From Sphingomonas aerolata (GTDB lineage Bacteria > Pseudomonadota > Alphaproteobacteria > Sphingomonadales > Sphingomonadaceae): a stretch of DNA of 64,000 nucleotides. Position numbers and translations under genes: made by a program. The stretch spans positions 496,001-560,000 of the forward strand of contig NZ_PZZN01000003.1 in NCBI RefSeq assembly GCF_003046295.1, written 5' to 3'. The first letter of the stretch is position 1; every line of letters begins with the position of its first letter. This document shows positions 1 to 9,690 of the stretch, in pieces. The notes under the pieces are model-generated. The model was not told the DNA's origin and ran no database searches. It saw nothing but the letters and a program-made list of their open reading frames with translations.

Positions 1-2800
1 AGCCATCGAGCGTGATGAAATCAGTGCCCACTAGCAGGTTGCCGCCGCCCGACGTGAAAGACGCTTGGACTGTCTCGATGCGAGCGCCAAGGGCGCGATC
101 CGCCTCAGTCATTGCGCTTGCCGTTTGATCGACGCGAGCGTTCGTTCTGGTGTCGCGGCCGACATAGTCGGTCGTGATTGTGTCGATCCGCTGCCCGATC
201 GCGCTGTCGGCATCGCTAAGCGCCGCAACCGCAGTGGTGATCCTCGTGCTGGTGGCGGAGTCAGCCGCCTTATAATCGGTGGTGATCGTGTCGATCCGCT
301 GCCCGAGCGCGGTGTCAGCATTGGACAAGGCCGTGACAGATTGCGTGATCCGGGTGCTCGTTGCGGTGTCGGCCGCCTTGAAGTCGGTCGTGACGGTGTC
401 GATGCGCTCCCCTAGCGCCGTGTCCGCAGCCGACAGGGCCGTGACCTGGGTCGTGATGCGCGTGTTGGTTGCGCTGTCGCGGCCCGTATAGTCCGTCACG
501 ACGGTGTCGATGCGCTGCCCAAGGGCGGTATCGCGGGTCGACGAGGCCAGCTCGACCCGGCTGATCTCGGCCCGGGTGGCGGTGTCCTTGGTGGTGACGT
601 CCGTCACGATGGAATCGACGCGCTTGCCGATCGCCTCGTCAGCAGCGGACAAAGCGGCAACCGAGTCCATGATCCGCGTGCTGGTCGCCGAGTCTGCCGC
701 CTTGAACTCGGTGGTGACGGTGTCGATCCGCTCACCCAATGCCCGGTCGGCCGCGGACAAAGCGGTGACCTGCGTCGTGATCCGCGTGTTGGTGACGCTG
801 TCCCGGCTCGTGTAATCGGTGACGACGCTGTCGATACGCTGCGCGATCGCGCGGACGTCATCGGTGCGGACCAGCCGCTCCGTCTCGATCAGCGCGCGGA
901 CCTCACCGTCGTTCTTGTTGGTGACGACCGTCAGGCTGTCGATGCGGCGTTCGAGCAGCTCGTCCTTGCCCTGCGCCCGGTTCGCTTCGGCGTTGAGGTC
1001 GGTCATTGCCGCATCGATGCGGGTATTTGCACGGCTGACAGCCAGATCGGCCGCGACGCGAGCCGCTCCCAGTTTGCTATCGGCGCTCGCCAATGACCCA
1101 TCAAGAGCGATCCCGGCGGAGAGCAGCTTGGCATTCAGGTCGGCGAGTGCCGCATCTGCCTTCGCCCCGGCCGTTTTGATCAGGGCGTTGGCCGCCGCCA
1201 CCGCGCTGTTGATCGCGGGGATCGTAATATTCTCGAGGATGTCGTTTCGATGCTTTACCGAGGCCGCATCAGCAATGACCTGCGTCGCCGGCACCCCAGC
1301 AACGGCGCCGGTGTCCTTCGACGTGTTCTCACCGGTGTTGTCGGCGTTCTCGGTCGGCTTCGTGCCGCTGACATTCTCCCAAGGGATCGTCAGTGGCGCC
1401 GGGGTCTTTGCTTCGCTGAAGCCCTCGATCGACAACGTCAGCTTGCTCAGCGTCTCACCGACCTCGACGCTGAAGTCTTTGAAAAAGCCGTAGACGATAA
1501 GGCTGTCGACGCCGGCGTCGCCAAGCCACAGCGACGGGACTGCGCGGACGGCTGCGATCCGCCCGACGACCTGGTCGACCGCGTCAGTCCGGATCAGTGC
1601 CTTGCCTGCCATCCGCTTCGCCCAGGCGCGGGGGACGATCATCGTCTCGCCGAACTCGTCGGTCTCGCGCCGACTGTAGTCGGTGATGCCCGACGTCGCT
1701 GAACCCTCGGTGATGCCGAGTGGCCGCAATATGCCGAGCAGCAGGGTACCGACGAATACGGTACCATCGCCACCGCGGCTGTCTTGCCACTCTGTGGTGT
1801 CGCTCACGCCTTCGCCATCTGACCAGGTTGGCGGTTCCACCGTGGCGGTCCCAGCGACCGTGTCCTGCCACGAGACCGAGTCGTCCCATGCGAAACCATC
1901 GTCCCAGACGACACGCGTCGCAGCCTTGCCGAACGGCGTCAGCGTTACCGTGATGCTGGCGCCGGCCGCCAGCGATAGATCAAGGAACAGCGCAGCGCCG
2001 GAGCCGCCCGACGGCGCGACAGTGCGGTCATATCCGGGCGCCTGAACGCGGACGGTCGCAGCGTTGCAATCGAGGATCGCAAGGCCGGACGCCGCGGGGT
2101 CGGGGCGCAGCGTGACCACGATCGGCGCCTCGTCGGTGGTGACGGATCCTAGCGCCTGGTCGAACATCGCCCAGCGGTTTGTCGGTCCGACGTCGAGCCA
2201 TGCGCCTGTCGTTGTCGCCGGGTCATGGCCGACGTTCCGCTCGAGCAGGCTTTCCCAGACGCGGTGCGTCGAACGCCGCATGACGCGCTGCCCCAAGGCG
2301 TAGCCGCCAGCCGCGGTCCACTCGATGGCGTCATCTTCGGCGACGCTGCTCGATGTCAGGACGGCGTCTGTGATCGCGATCGGCTGGAGCAGCTGAAGGC
2401 TGGACGCCTGACCAACCGGGGCCGGATCAGAGCCGTCGTCCGTAAACGCTTCCTCGCCGGTCATCCCCTCAACCGTCAGCGTGCAATAGCTGAGCGGCGC
2501 GGTCGCATGGTCGACCTCGAATTCCTTGTAGAACCCGCGGACGGATAGGCTGCCGAAGCGATCATCGGCGATCCACGTCGCCGAGGTGGCACGAAGCTCG
2601 GCGAGCTGGCGCTGGATCGTGTCGACGTCATCGAACGGCACGGCGAGACGCACGGTCATGCGACGCGCGAAACCGCGCTGCACAACCGTGGTCACCCCGA
2701 ATTCGTCGGTGACCCGCCGGCTGTAGTCTATGACGCCGATTGTTGGCGCCGTCCCGACGGTGCCGAGCTCGATCGCGCCCGAGGCGGTGACGACCTTCAT
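1..2800 (-). CDS. Phage tail tip / fibre protein, C-terminus beyond the left edge
   Basis: The frame is open for 933 codons from an ATG at 2800 to the left edge, so the protein is large and incomplete here. I see two copies of a roughly 95-residue module, at about residues 22-115 and 371-465; both begin near DYSRR.TDEFG and end in a (L)T(V/L)(S)(V/I)EG stretch. A Thr/Gly-rich middle follows, then an Ala-rich helical stalk from about residue 540, which carries a 36-residue tandem repeat. The gene lies immediately downstream of the tape measure gene, whose TGA overlaps this ATG (TGATG), the usual place of distal tail and host-recognition proteins in siphoviruses. I infer a tail-tip or fibre role and do not recognise a named family. 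The receptor-binding end is probably in the missing C-terminus. Confidence 0.75.
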   Translation of the reverse strand, partial: MKVVTASGAIELGTVGTAPTIGVIDYSRRVTDEFGVTTVVQRGFARRMTVRLAVPFDDVDTIQRQLAELRATSATWIADDRFGSLSVRGFYKEFEVDHATAPLSYCTLTVEGMTGEEAFTDDGSDPAPVGQASSLQLLQPIAITDAVLTSSSVAEDDAIEWTAAGGYALGQRVMRRSTHRVWESLLERNVGHDPATTTGAWLDVGPTNRWAMFDQALGSVTTDEAPIVVTLRPDPAASGLAILDCNAATVRVQAPGYDRTVAPSGGSGAALFLDLSLAAGASITVTLTPFGKAATRVVWDDGFAWDDSVSWQDTVAGTATVEPPTWSDGEGVSDTTEWQDSRGGDGTVFVGTLLLGILRPLGITEGSATSGITDYSRRETDEFGETMIVPRAWAKRMAGKALIRTDAVDQVVGRIAAVRAVPSLWLGDAGVDSLIVYGFFKDFSVEVGETLSKLTLSIEGFSEAKTPAPLTIPWENVSGTKPTENADNTGENTSKDTGAVAGVPATQVIADAASVKHRNDILENITIPAINSAVAAANALIKTAGAKADAALADLNAKLLSAGIALDGSLASADSKLGAARVAADLAVSRANTRIDAAMTDLNAEANRAQGKDELLERRIDSLTVVTNKNDGEVRALIETERLVRTDDVRAIAQRIDSVVTDYTSRDSVTNTRITTQVTALSAADRALGERIDTVTTEFKAADSATSTRIMDSVAALSAADEAIGKRVDSIVTDVTTKDTATRAEISRVELASSTRDTALGQRIDTVVTDYTGRDSATNTRITTQVTALSAADTALGERIDTVTTDFKAADTATSTRITQSVTALSNADTALGQRIDTITTDYKAADSATSTRITTAVAALSDADSAIGQRIDTITTDYVGRDTRTNARVDQTASAMTEADRALGARIETVQASFTSGGGNLLVGTDFITLDG
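83..946 (-). repeat. Eight tandem 108-bp units coding 36-residue stalk repeats
   Basis: Within the tail protein, residues 619-906 are eight consecutive units of exactly 36 residues. Most open with R-(I/V)-D-(T/S)-(V/I) and carry an ALSAAD-like segment near residues 26-31. The first and fourth units are degenerate but keep the length. A further unit just upstream (residues 594-618) is 25 residues, 11 shorter, and a ninth begins and then breaks off. The predicted all-helical, Ala/Thr/Asp-rich pattern suggests a coiled-coil stalk. Confidence 0.85.
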
Positions 2801-5800
2801 CAGGCGGCATTCCCAATGCTGAACGCCATGCCGTTATGATCCGCTGTGACATCGTCGAGCTTGCGATCGATTCCCTTGGTGTTGCGAGCGATCTCGGACT
2901 GCGCAGAACCATTTTCACGGCGCAGGCCGGCGACCTCTTCCTGCAACGCCTCGATGGCGCTGACGATCTGATCATCGTTGGCCGGGGCGGGCGCCTTGCC
3001 GGTTGCGGCGCCGGCTGCCGTGATCATCGTATCGATCGGCGTGGCGGTCGCGCCCGACGCGGCGGTCCCGCCAGCCAGCGCGCTGACAACGCCATAGGCG
3101 GCCTGGCGGTTGGCGTTGTTCATGGCCTGCACCCGGTCGAGTTCCTGCCGGCTGGTCATCTGCTCGGCGGTCGGCGCGGTGGTGCCGTTGCCGAGCGCGC
3201 TGATCACGCCATAGGTTGCCTCAAGGCTGGCAGCGGTCATGGCGCGCACGCGTTCCAGTTCCTGCCGGCTGGTCGCCTGCTCGGCTGCGGCCGTCAGCAG
3301 CGCCTGACTGAGCGCCGGCAGGGTCTTCGCCGCATCCTGATCACCGCCACGGGCGGCGGTGTTGGCCGCGTTGAACTGCCCCTGCAGAGCGGCAAAGCCG
3401 TTGTCGTTGCCTGCGCCGGTCAACCCGCGAATGCGCTTCACCTCGTCCATGAGACCGTCACCGACCGACGTCCAAGCGTCGCGCAGCGCCTCGGCAGCCT
3501 TGGCCGCTTCTTGGGCATCCTGGATCGCCCAGATCTGCTGCTGCAAGGCGCGATTGCTGACGTCGAGCTTGGCAAGGTCGATGGCGCGGAGCGTTGCGGT
3601 GTCGCCCTTCAATTCGAGCAGCTTACGCTCGAGGTCCTGACGTTCGGCTGCGATATCGGCCGTACTCCGGGCGCCCTCCATCGCGGACTGCAGGTCGGCG
3701 AACGCCGGCGCGAGCTTGAGCAGCGTGCCGTAAGCCGACTGCCCCGCGGCGGTGTTGAGATCCTGTGCCTCGACGAGCTCGCGGAAACCGGCAAGGCTCG
3801 CCGGCATCGCCATGCCGAGGCTGTCGAACACCTTGGCGAACTGAGCCGTCTTGGCGGCCGCCTGCTCTTCCTTGCTGTAGAACGCCTCGAAATAAGCGTT
3901 CGCAGCGCTGGTCAGGTCACTGACGCTGTCGAACTGGTCGGCCAGTGCAAGCTTGGCGTCGATGCTAAAACCGCGAGTGGCAGTGCCAAGCAGATCCAGC
4001 GCAGTGCCAACCGCTTCGACCGTCGACGCGACACGGACCAGCGTCTCGAAAGCGCCTTCCCCAACCTTCTGGAAGCGTTCGAGGCCGGGGATCGCAGTCG
4101 CAGCCATCTTATCAGCGGCAGCGCCGAACACCGCAGACAGCTTCTCCTGGATCTGCTCGCCGGTCAGGTCCTTGAGGTCAATCTTGCCGATGCTGACGAC
4201 GAAGCTGTTGAGGCGGGCCTGCACGTCACCGGTGGCGACGCCAAGCGGCCCCGCAGACGCGGCGATCGCGTCGTTGAACTGCTTGAGGATCAGCGTGAAC
4301 TGGTTTTCGAGGCCAGCGTCAGCGCCGGTGTATTTTGTCGAGTATGACGTGCCGGTGCTAATCCCGAGGAACTTCTTCTTCTTCTCGACGTCCGAATAGT
4401 AGGACGCATCGAAGCCGCCGCCGAGGACGCTGCCGAGCTGCTGATCCTTGCCGTAGAGGCCGCTGCCCACGACCGTCGTCTTCGACCCGAACAGCGAACC
4501 GATCAGGCTGCCGACGGCGCCGATGATGCTGCCGACCACCGGGATCTTGCTGAACAGCCCACCGCCGGTCACGATGCCGGACAACAGCTTGCCAGTGCTG
4601 TCGGAGGCGAAGCCTTCCTTCACGCCAGCCGAAGCGTTGACGTCGCCAGCACGAACGACCAGCGCCGCGACGTTGCCGATCTGGCTGTCGATCGACTTGA
4701 GGGATGCCGCCATCTGGCGCGCGTAGGTGTTGGTCAAGGTATCGACCTCCTTCAACGCATCCATCGATCGCTTGAGGCTTTCCGACTGCGCGCTGGTATC
4801 CCCGAGCACGGTACCGGTGCCGTCGTTCGCCTTGGCGAGCGTGTTCTTGCCGCCGCCGCCACCGAAAAAGCCGGTGAAGATGCCGAGCGACGCAAGCGCA
4901 GCGGCCATCACAGCCATGCCGGCGAGATTGAACGGGAATGGCGAGGATGACGCAGTCTTCGCCATCGCAGCGGTACCGTCCGCTGCGGCGCGCATCCCGG
5001 CATTCACGACGCTGGTCGCGGTGAACGCGGTGTCGGTCGCGACGCCGGTTGCGGCAGCGACGGTGCGCGCCGTCGTGACGCCGCCGATCAGGCCAAGCTG
5101 CACCGCGGCGTTCTTTACCGCCATCGCGAATTCTATCGCGCGGAAGACCTTCTCGGCAGTAGCCATGGCCTTGTAGCCAGCGGTACCTTCCTTGAAAAAG
5201 CCCTTCGCCGCGGCTGCCATGTCACCATAAGCGGCGGTCTGCGCCGAGGCGGTACGCATCGCGAATAGCTGGTTCTCGCGGGCGATGCGGTTTTGATCGG
5301 TGCCCGCTTCCTTGATGGCAGCATCGTGCGCCTGCTGCAGACTCGTCTGGTCCGCATAGTAGGAGGTCATGATCGTCGCGGCATCGCCGATCGCCGCACC
5401 GACGCTGCCGAACGCATCGGCCATGCCCTGCGCCGCGCGCTGAGCGGTCTGGTCGATCGTGTCGAACAGGTCGGCAGTGGCGCTGAGCGACGCGTTAAGC
5501 GCGTCACTGGCGTTAGTGACGGCCTGATGCCCCTTTGCGATCTCGACCTGCTGGGCGATGTATGCGGCGCGGCGAGCGGGGTCGGTAAACCGGGCCTCGG
5601 CTTCCTGCGTCGCCTTGAGCGTCGCCAGGCCGATTTCGCGCTCGTTATTGGTCGCACCGACCAGCCGAAGCTCTTCGGCCAGCGTGGCAAGCTGCTTCCG
5701 GCCATCGGTCATGTCGGTGTTGAACCGGCCGACCTCTTCCGTGTCCTTAAGCGCCTTTCGTGCGGCCTGCTGATCCTCGAGCGCCTTCGTTGCGCGTGCG

Positions 5801-8157
5801 GCTGCATCGGCAAGCCCAAGCTGCTGCGCGGCCTGAACCGCGGCGAGCAGCGGCAAGTCGGCGATTTGGGCGGCGATGAGGTCATTGGCGCGTTCGGCCG
5901 GCACGAGACCAGCCGCCACGGCCGCGTTGACCTGCTGCTGCGCGGTGATCTGGTCGCGCATACCCGCCGTCGACTTGGCTGCATCGGAAACACGTTGCGC
6001 AATTGCCAGCTGCACCTGGCGCGATACCGCTGCGGTGATATCGGCCTGCTGCTTGATCGCCTTGCTCTCGGCCTTCACACGCGCCTCGGCGATCAGCGCC
6101 GCTGCGCCCGACACGCCGTAGGCTTTCGCCAGGTCGTAGAGGTTGCGGATCTGCGCCTCGATCGCCTCGGCGTCGCGGACTAGCCCTTCCGCATGGCGGT
6201 CTACCTTCGGCGTTGGTGGTGCTTTCGGCGTCCGGTTTGCCTTGATCTCGTTGGCCTTCTTGAGCAGTCGCTCCTGCGACTTGCTGACGATGTTCTCGGC
6301 AGCCGTGGCGAAGAACGTGTTCGTCCCGTTGACGACCTGCCCTGCGCCCCGCGCGTAACCCTTGCCGAACGCCTTGCCGAGGCTGCTGCCTGCGCTGGTT
6401 ACCGCAGTTGCGGCATCGCTCTGGCCCATGGCCTTCAGGATGGGGCCGGCGAAGTCGCTGATTGCCCCGCCGATCGACTTTAGCCAGCCGGCGACGCGGT
6501 TGTAGATGGCGTTGAAGATCTGCGAGATGCCGTTGCCTGCCCACTGGGCCGCAGCGACGACGGGGGCGAAGAACTGCGCGACGGCCGCGGCCGCTGCCGA
6601 CACATACGCCGTCACCGACGTCGAGATGCTGCTCCATAGCTCGACGATCGCCGCATAGGTGCCGGTGAACGTGCCGTAGATCGATGCCAGGAAGCCCTGC
6701 ACCTGCTGCGCGTCGTTCGGCGAGAACAGATAGTCCATAAGCGATTTGCCCGACCCGCCCAGGTCGAGCCCGTCGGTGATGGTCTTCCAGACGCCGGCAA
6801 CCATGTCGCCGGTCGTGATCGACTGATCGCCGAGCTTCTTCATCTCCTTGGACGTCAGCCCGAGGCCGTCAGCGAACTTCTTCATGCCCGCGTCTTCGTT
6901 GATCTGCTCCTTCCACCGGTAGAGCGCGACGCCGGCGACGGACGCGACCGCAATCGCGGGGAGGAACGCGACGGCGAGTCCGCCCATCTCGGCTGCGAAG
7001 CCCTTCACGCCGCCCTCGGCCATCTGCGCGACCTGAAAGATCTGGCCCGCTTGGCTGGCGAAGATCTGGAACGGCGCCGCGCCCATCGCTGCCATAGTGG
7101 CGACGTCGTTCAGCTGGAACGACAGCTGCGTCAGGGTGCCCTTGCCCTTGCGAGCGACGCGGTCCATTTCGTCTTGCGCCTGCGCGCTTTGGCGCAGGCG
7201 ACCAGTCAGCACTTCCTGCTGGCGCGCATATTCAGCCGGCGCGGTTGCCCCGGCGTGATAGAGCCGCGTCGATTCCGCGATCTCGGCATTGAGCTTCTTG
7301 GTCGCCGCGTAAAGGGGGTCGGTCGACATGCGTAGCTGCTCGGCCGCGGCTGCATCGGCAACCTGGGCATCATGCGACGCGCGCACGGCCGACGCCAGCT
7401 GACCATGCTCGCGCGCCAACTGCTCAGCTGCCAGCCCCTCGAGGCGCATGGCGGCCGCATTGGCTTCACGCTGTGTGATCTCTGCCGCTGCCTGCTGCTC
7501 GTTATAGTCGCGCATGCCTTGCTTCGCGCGGGCTTCGAACATCGCGCTGGCGAGCGCAGCCTGACGGCGGGCCTGCGCATCAAGCGCAGCAGCAGCGGCA
7601 AGGCTCGCTGTCTCCTCCTCGCGCAGCGCCACGACGCCAGCTTTCACGCGGGCCTCGAACATCTGGTGAGCATAGGCAGCTTGCCGCAGGGCCTCCGCCT
7701 GAGCATCTGCCGCTGCAGCAGCTTGGCTGGTCGCCGTGACCAAGGCCAGCTCTTCGCTGCGGATCCGCCCGGCAAGCTCGGTCAGGCCAAGCTGTTGCGC
7801 TTCGAACGCTCTGAATTCGGCCGTAGCACTACGGACCTCCTCGCGAGTTTTGCCAAACACGCTGTTTTGACGCTCGAGCTGGCGCGCCATTGCCTCACCG
7901 GCCTTCTCGACGCGCGCGAACTCGCGCGCTGCGTTGGCACCCTCGCGGGTTGCCGCGGCGCCGAAATTGGCGACTGCGCTGGTGGCGCCGGCAAGCTTGA
8001 TCCCACCCGCAGCCGCCTCGATGCGCGCGGAGTTGCGGATGAAGTCTTGCGTCTCGGAGCTGAACATCTGGCCGAAGCGCAGCAGCTCGGCGAACGCACC
8101 TTCGGTATTGAGGATGAAGCCAACCTCTAGGGCGGCCGCGCCGTCGTCATCAATCAT
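2800..8157 (-). CDS. Tail length tape measure protein
   Basis: This 1785-residue protein is the longest gene in the window and sits between the tail assembly chaperone and the tail tip gene, as expected for a siphovirus tape measure. The first ~340 residues are Ala/Glu/Gln-rich coiled coil. A hydrophobic stretch at about residues 355-410, with FQLNDVATMAAMGAAPFQIF, resembles lambda-type tape measure proteins. More hydrophobic helices follow, with a Gly/Phe-rich patch near residue 1120. It sets tail length and probably helps DNA cross the membrane. The start at 8157 is fixed by a strong Shine-Dalgarno AAAGGAGG at 8163-8170. Its stop overlaps the next ATG. Confidence 0.93.
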   Translation of the reverse strand: MIDDDGAAALEVGFILNTEGAFAELLRFGQMFSSETQDFIRNSARIEAAAGGIKLAGATSAVANFGAAATREGANAAREFARVEKAGEAMARQLERQNSVFGKTREEVRSATAEFRAFEAQQLGLTELAGRIRSEELALVTATSQAAAAADAQAEALRQAAYAHQMFEARVKAGVVALREEETASLAAAAALDAQARRQAALASAMFEARAKQGMRDYNEQQAAAEITQREANAAAMRLEGLAAEQLAREHGQLASAVRASHDAQVADAAAAEQLRMSTDPLYAATKKLNAEIAESTRLYHAGATAPAEYARQQEVLTGRLRQSAQAQDEMDRVARKGKGTLTQLSFQLNDVATMAAMGAAPFQIFASQAGQIFQVAQMAEGGVKGFAAEMGGLAVAFLPAIAVASVAGVALYRWKEQINEDAGMKKFADGLGLTSKEMKKLGDQSITTGDMVAGVWKTITDGLDLGGSGKSLMDYLFSPNDAQQVQGFLASIYGTFTGTYAAIVELWSSISTSVTAYVSAAAAAVAQFFAPVVAAAQWAGNGISQIFNAIYNRVAGWLKSIGGAISDFAGPILKAMGQSDAATAVTSAGSSLGKAFGKGYARGAGQVVNGTNTFFATAAENIVSKSQERLLKKANEIKANRTPKAPPTPKVDRHAEGLVRDAEAIEAQIRNLYDLAKAYGVSGAAALIAEARVKAESKAIKQQADITAAVSRQVQLAIAQRVSDAAKSTAGMRDQITAQQQVNAAVAAGLVPAERANDLIAAQIADLPLLAAVQAAQQLGLADAAARATKALEDQQAARKALKDTEEVGRFNTDMTDGRKQLATLAEELRLVGATNNEREIGLATLKATQEAEARFTDPARRAAYIAQQVEIAKGHQAVTNASDALNASLSATADLFDTIDQTAQRAAQGMADAFGSVGAAIGDAATIMTSYYADQTSLQQAHDAAIKEAGTDQNRIARENQLFAMRTASAQTAAYGDMAAAAKGFFKEGTAGYKAMATAEKVFRAIEFAMAVKNAAVQLGLIGGVTTARTVAAATGVATDTAFTATSVVNAGMRAAADGTAAMAKTASSSPFPFNLAGMAVMAAALASLGIFTGFFGGGGGKNTLAKANDGTGTVLGDTSAQSESLKRSMDALKEVDTLTNTYARQMAASLKSIDSQIGNVAALVVRAGDVNASAGVKEGFASDSTGKLLSGIVTGGGLFSKIPVVGSIIGAVGSLIGSLFGSKTTVVGSGLYGKDQQLGSVLGGGFDASYYSDVEKKKKFLGISTGTSYSTKYTGADAGLENQFTLILKQFNDAIAASAGPLGVATGDVQARLNSFVVSIGKIDLKDLTGEQIQEKLSAVFGAAADKMAATAIPGLERFQKVGEGAFETLVRVASTVEAVGTALDLLGTATRGFSIDAKLALADQFDSVSDLTSAANAYFEAFYSKEEQAAAKTAQFAKVFDSLGMAMPASLAGFRELVEAQDLNTAAGQSAYGTLLKLAPAFADLQSAMEGARSTADIAAERQDLERKLLELKGDTATLRAIDLAKLDVSNRALQQQIWAIQDAQEAAKAAEALRDAWTSVGDGLMDEVKRIRGLTGAGNDNGFAALQGQFNAANTAARGGDQDAAKTLPALSQALLTAAAEQATSRQELERVRAMTAASLEATYGVISALGNGTTAPTAEQMTSRQELDRVQAMNNANRQAAYGVVSALAGGTAASGATATPIDTMITAAGAATGKAPAPANDDQIVSAIEALQEEVAGLRRENGSAQSEIARNTKGIDRKLDDVTADHNGMAFSIGNAA

Positions 8158-8176
8158 CGCGGCCTCCTTTCGAGGG

Positions 8177-9054
8177 TCAGCCCAGCACGGCGCGGAGCTT
8201 GGCTTCTTCGATCTCGCGCTCGCGCGCGGTCACCTCTGCGCGCCACGGGGGCGGGCAGGTTTCGACGTCGGCCTTGTGGCTTTCGGCGAGGTAGGCAGCA
8301 GAGAGGCGGCGGATCAGCCGAGCCTCCCATGGATCGAGCTCAACGGCAGTACGTTCGCACCATGCGTTGATTTCGAGCCATGACAGCGGGACGGCGCCCA
8401 TTCCGGCAGCTTGGGTCAGACCCATCTCGATCAGCCGGTCGGTGATATGCGGCGCCGGATTAGGCGGCATAGGCGGCACGATCTTGTCGCGCTTCATCTT
8501 CTCAATCCGGCTGAGCCGGGGAGCAGGTGATTCTTCTACGAACTTGGCTCGCCGCGATCGAGGGTCGGGCTTTGGCGTGGCCTGAAGCCACGCCATATGC
8601 CGAATATAGAGGGTCAGGCCGCTTTCGAGGCGGCCTTGAAGTTTCCCCAGTCGGCGACAAACTTCGTCACCTGGCGGGTGATGTAACCGATACCCTGATC
8701 GGCGTATGCGGCGCGGAACATGTCCTGCCCGGTGAGACTGGCCCCTTCGGGCTGATAGTCAAAGTTCTCGAACGACACGGTGATCGCGGCGAGGTCTTCG
8801 GCCGTCTCGGCGATGCGCTCTTCCTGGGTCGCCGCGGTGATCTTGCCATCGTTGTCCTGCATGCGCTTCAGCGCGCGGGCGGACTGGCGCGATTCGACGG
8901 CGCCATAAGCGCGGCTGCCGGGGCCGTGAAGATGGATGCGGACGGGGAGCTTGCCCGCTTCGTCGGCGTAGAGCGGCTCGCCGGTGGGGCCCTTGACGTG
9001 CAGGGCGGCGGTGGCGGCGACGGCGAGCGAGGCGATGTTGAGCAGCTTGGTCAT
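8177..9054 (-). CDS. Tail assembly chaperone, frameshifted GT-type fusion (predicted)
   Basis: The upstream chaperone frame contains G GGA AAC (8647-8641) at codons 136-138, a canonical X XXY YYZ slippery heptamer nearly identical to lambda's G GGA AAG. A -1 slip there enters a frame that stays open through 18 codons of linker and then the helical region ending at 8177, giving a fusion of about 292 residues. The downstream part has a start-like ATG at 8596, but no good ribosome site precedes it. Its Trp-rich helical sequence (WLEINAWCE) looks like the T half of G/T chaperones. In lambda the fusion recruits the tape measure protein; the same role is inferred here. Confidence 0.75.
8614..9054 (-). 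CDS. Tail assembly chaperone, short G-type product
   Basis: This 146-residue protein is the non-frameshifted product, ending 27 bases past the slippery site. It lies between the tail tube and tape measure genes, where lambda gpG-like chaperones always sit. An SD of GAAGG precedes the ATG at 9054. The sequence is mostly helical, with an acidic middle (about residues 66-95). I assign the role from position, size and the frameshift signal rather than from a strong motif. Confidence 0.7.
   Translation of the reverse strand: MTKLLNIASLAVAATAALHVKGPTGEPLYADEAGKLPVRIHLHGPGSRAYGAVESRQSARALKRMQDNDGKITAATQEERIAETAEDLAAITVSFENFDYQPEGASLTGQDMFRAAYADQGIGYITRQVTKFVADWGNFKAASKAA
8641..8647 (-). other. Predicted -1 ribosomal frameshift site GGGAAAC
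   Basis: The heptamer is read as G GGA AAC in the zero frame of the short chaperone. Both tRNAs can re-pair after a -1 slip (GGG, AAA). It lies 27 bases before the zero-frame stop, the typical distance in tail chaperone pairs. GC-rich sequence downstream could pair, but I did not prove a stimulator structure. Confidence 0.75.
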
Positions 9055-9163
9055 GGGATAGTCCTTCGCGGGAGGATGGTGCGCCAGCCCGGCTCGCGAC
9101 CCGCGACGACGGGCCGAGCTGGCGCATAAGGACCGGCGTCGCGGGCGCCGGGTAGGGAAGGGG

Positions 9164-9619
9164 TCAGGTGGTCGGCGCAGCGACCTTGACGATCTTGGTG
9201 CAGATCTCGATCGTGGGAGCGCCGGTCAGCATGCTGTCGGCACCGTCTGCGGTTTCCGGCATGCCGAAGTTGCGGCCACCGAAGTAGCGCTTGGCACCGT
9301 CCGGATAGGTCACGCGGAACGAATAGAGCTTCTGGCTTTCGTCATCGGCCGACGTCTGCATGATTGCCTGGCCTGCATCGGAGCTGTCGAGCGCCATCGA
9401 TGGCTGCAGGGCGCCATAGTCGGCCGAGCCTTTGAACTTCTGCTTTGCACCCTTGAGCGGCTGGAATTCGACCTTGGCGAAGCTGGCGCCGATCGAGCCG
9501 AGCTTTTCGACCTGACCGACATCGGTGAAGGTCAGGGCGGCGTAGCCAGTGGCGTCGGCAGTCGCCGGCGACGTAACGGAGATCGCAAGCGACGAGCCTG
9601 CGGCGGTCTGTGAACCCAT
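9164..9619 (-). CDS. Major tail tube protein
   Basis: This 151-residue protein has the features of siphovirus tail tube subunits: an early LTFTDVGQVEKLGSIGASF segment, a PLKGAKQKFKGS(A)DYG strand pair, an ALDSSDAGQ helix, and a C-terminal TGAPTIEI strand. Subunits of this kind stack as hexamers around the tape measure protein to form the tail tube. It starts at an ATG preceded by AAGGA and lies just upstream of the tail chaperone pair. Paralogous function is unlikely; the order fits HK97-like tails. Confidence 0.88.
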   Translation of the reverse strand: MGSQTAAGSSLAISVTSPATADATGYAALTFTDVGQVEKLGSIGASFAKVEFQPLKGAKQKFKGSADYGALQPSMALDSSDAGQAIMQTSADDESQKLYSFRVTYPDGAKRYFGGRNFGMPETADGADSMLTGAPTIEICTKIVKVAAPTT

Positions 9620-9690
9620 GGTGGTGATCCTTGTGACTTAATACCGGCAGGGCCGGCGGGGTGTCGCCCGCCGGGCGGCGGGCGTGCGGG

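Noticed and set aside
83-946. CRISPR array or satellite DNA
   Set aside because: The 108-base periodicity is in phase with an open frame and the repeats are protein-level; there are no spacers.
2836-4347. 503-codon plus-strand frame under the tape measure gene
   Set aside because: Antisense shadow of a long high-GC gene, no ribosome site or domain.
8177-8596. Separate gene starting at ATG 8596
   Set aside because: No good ribosome site, and the slippery heptamer with an open -1 frame explains this region better as part of a fusion.
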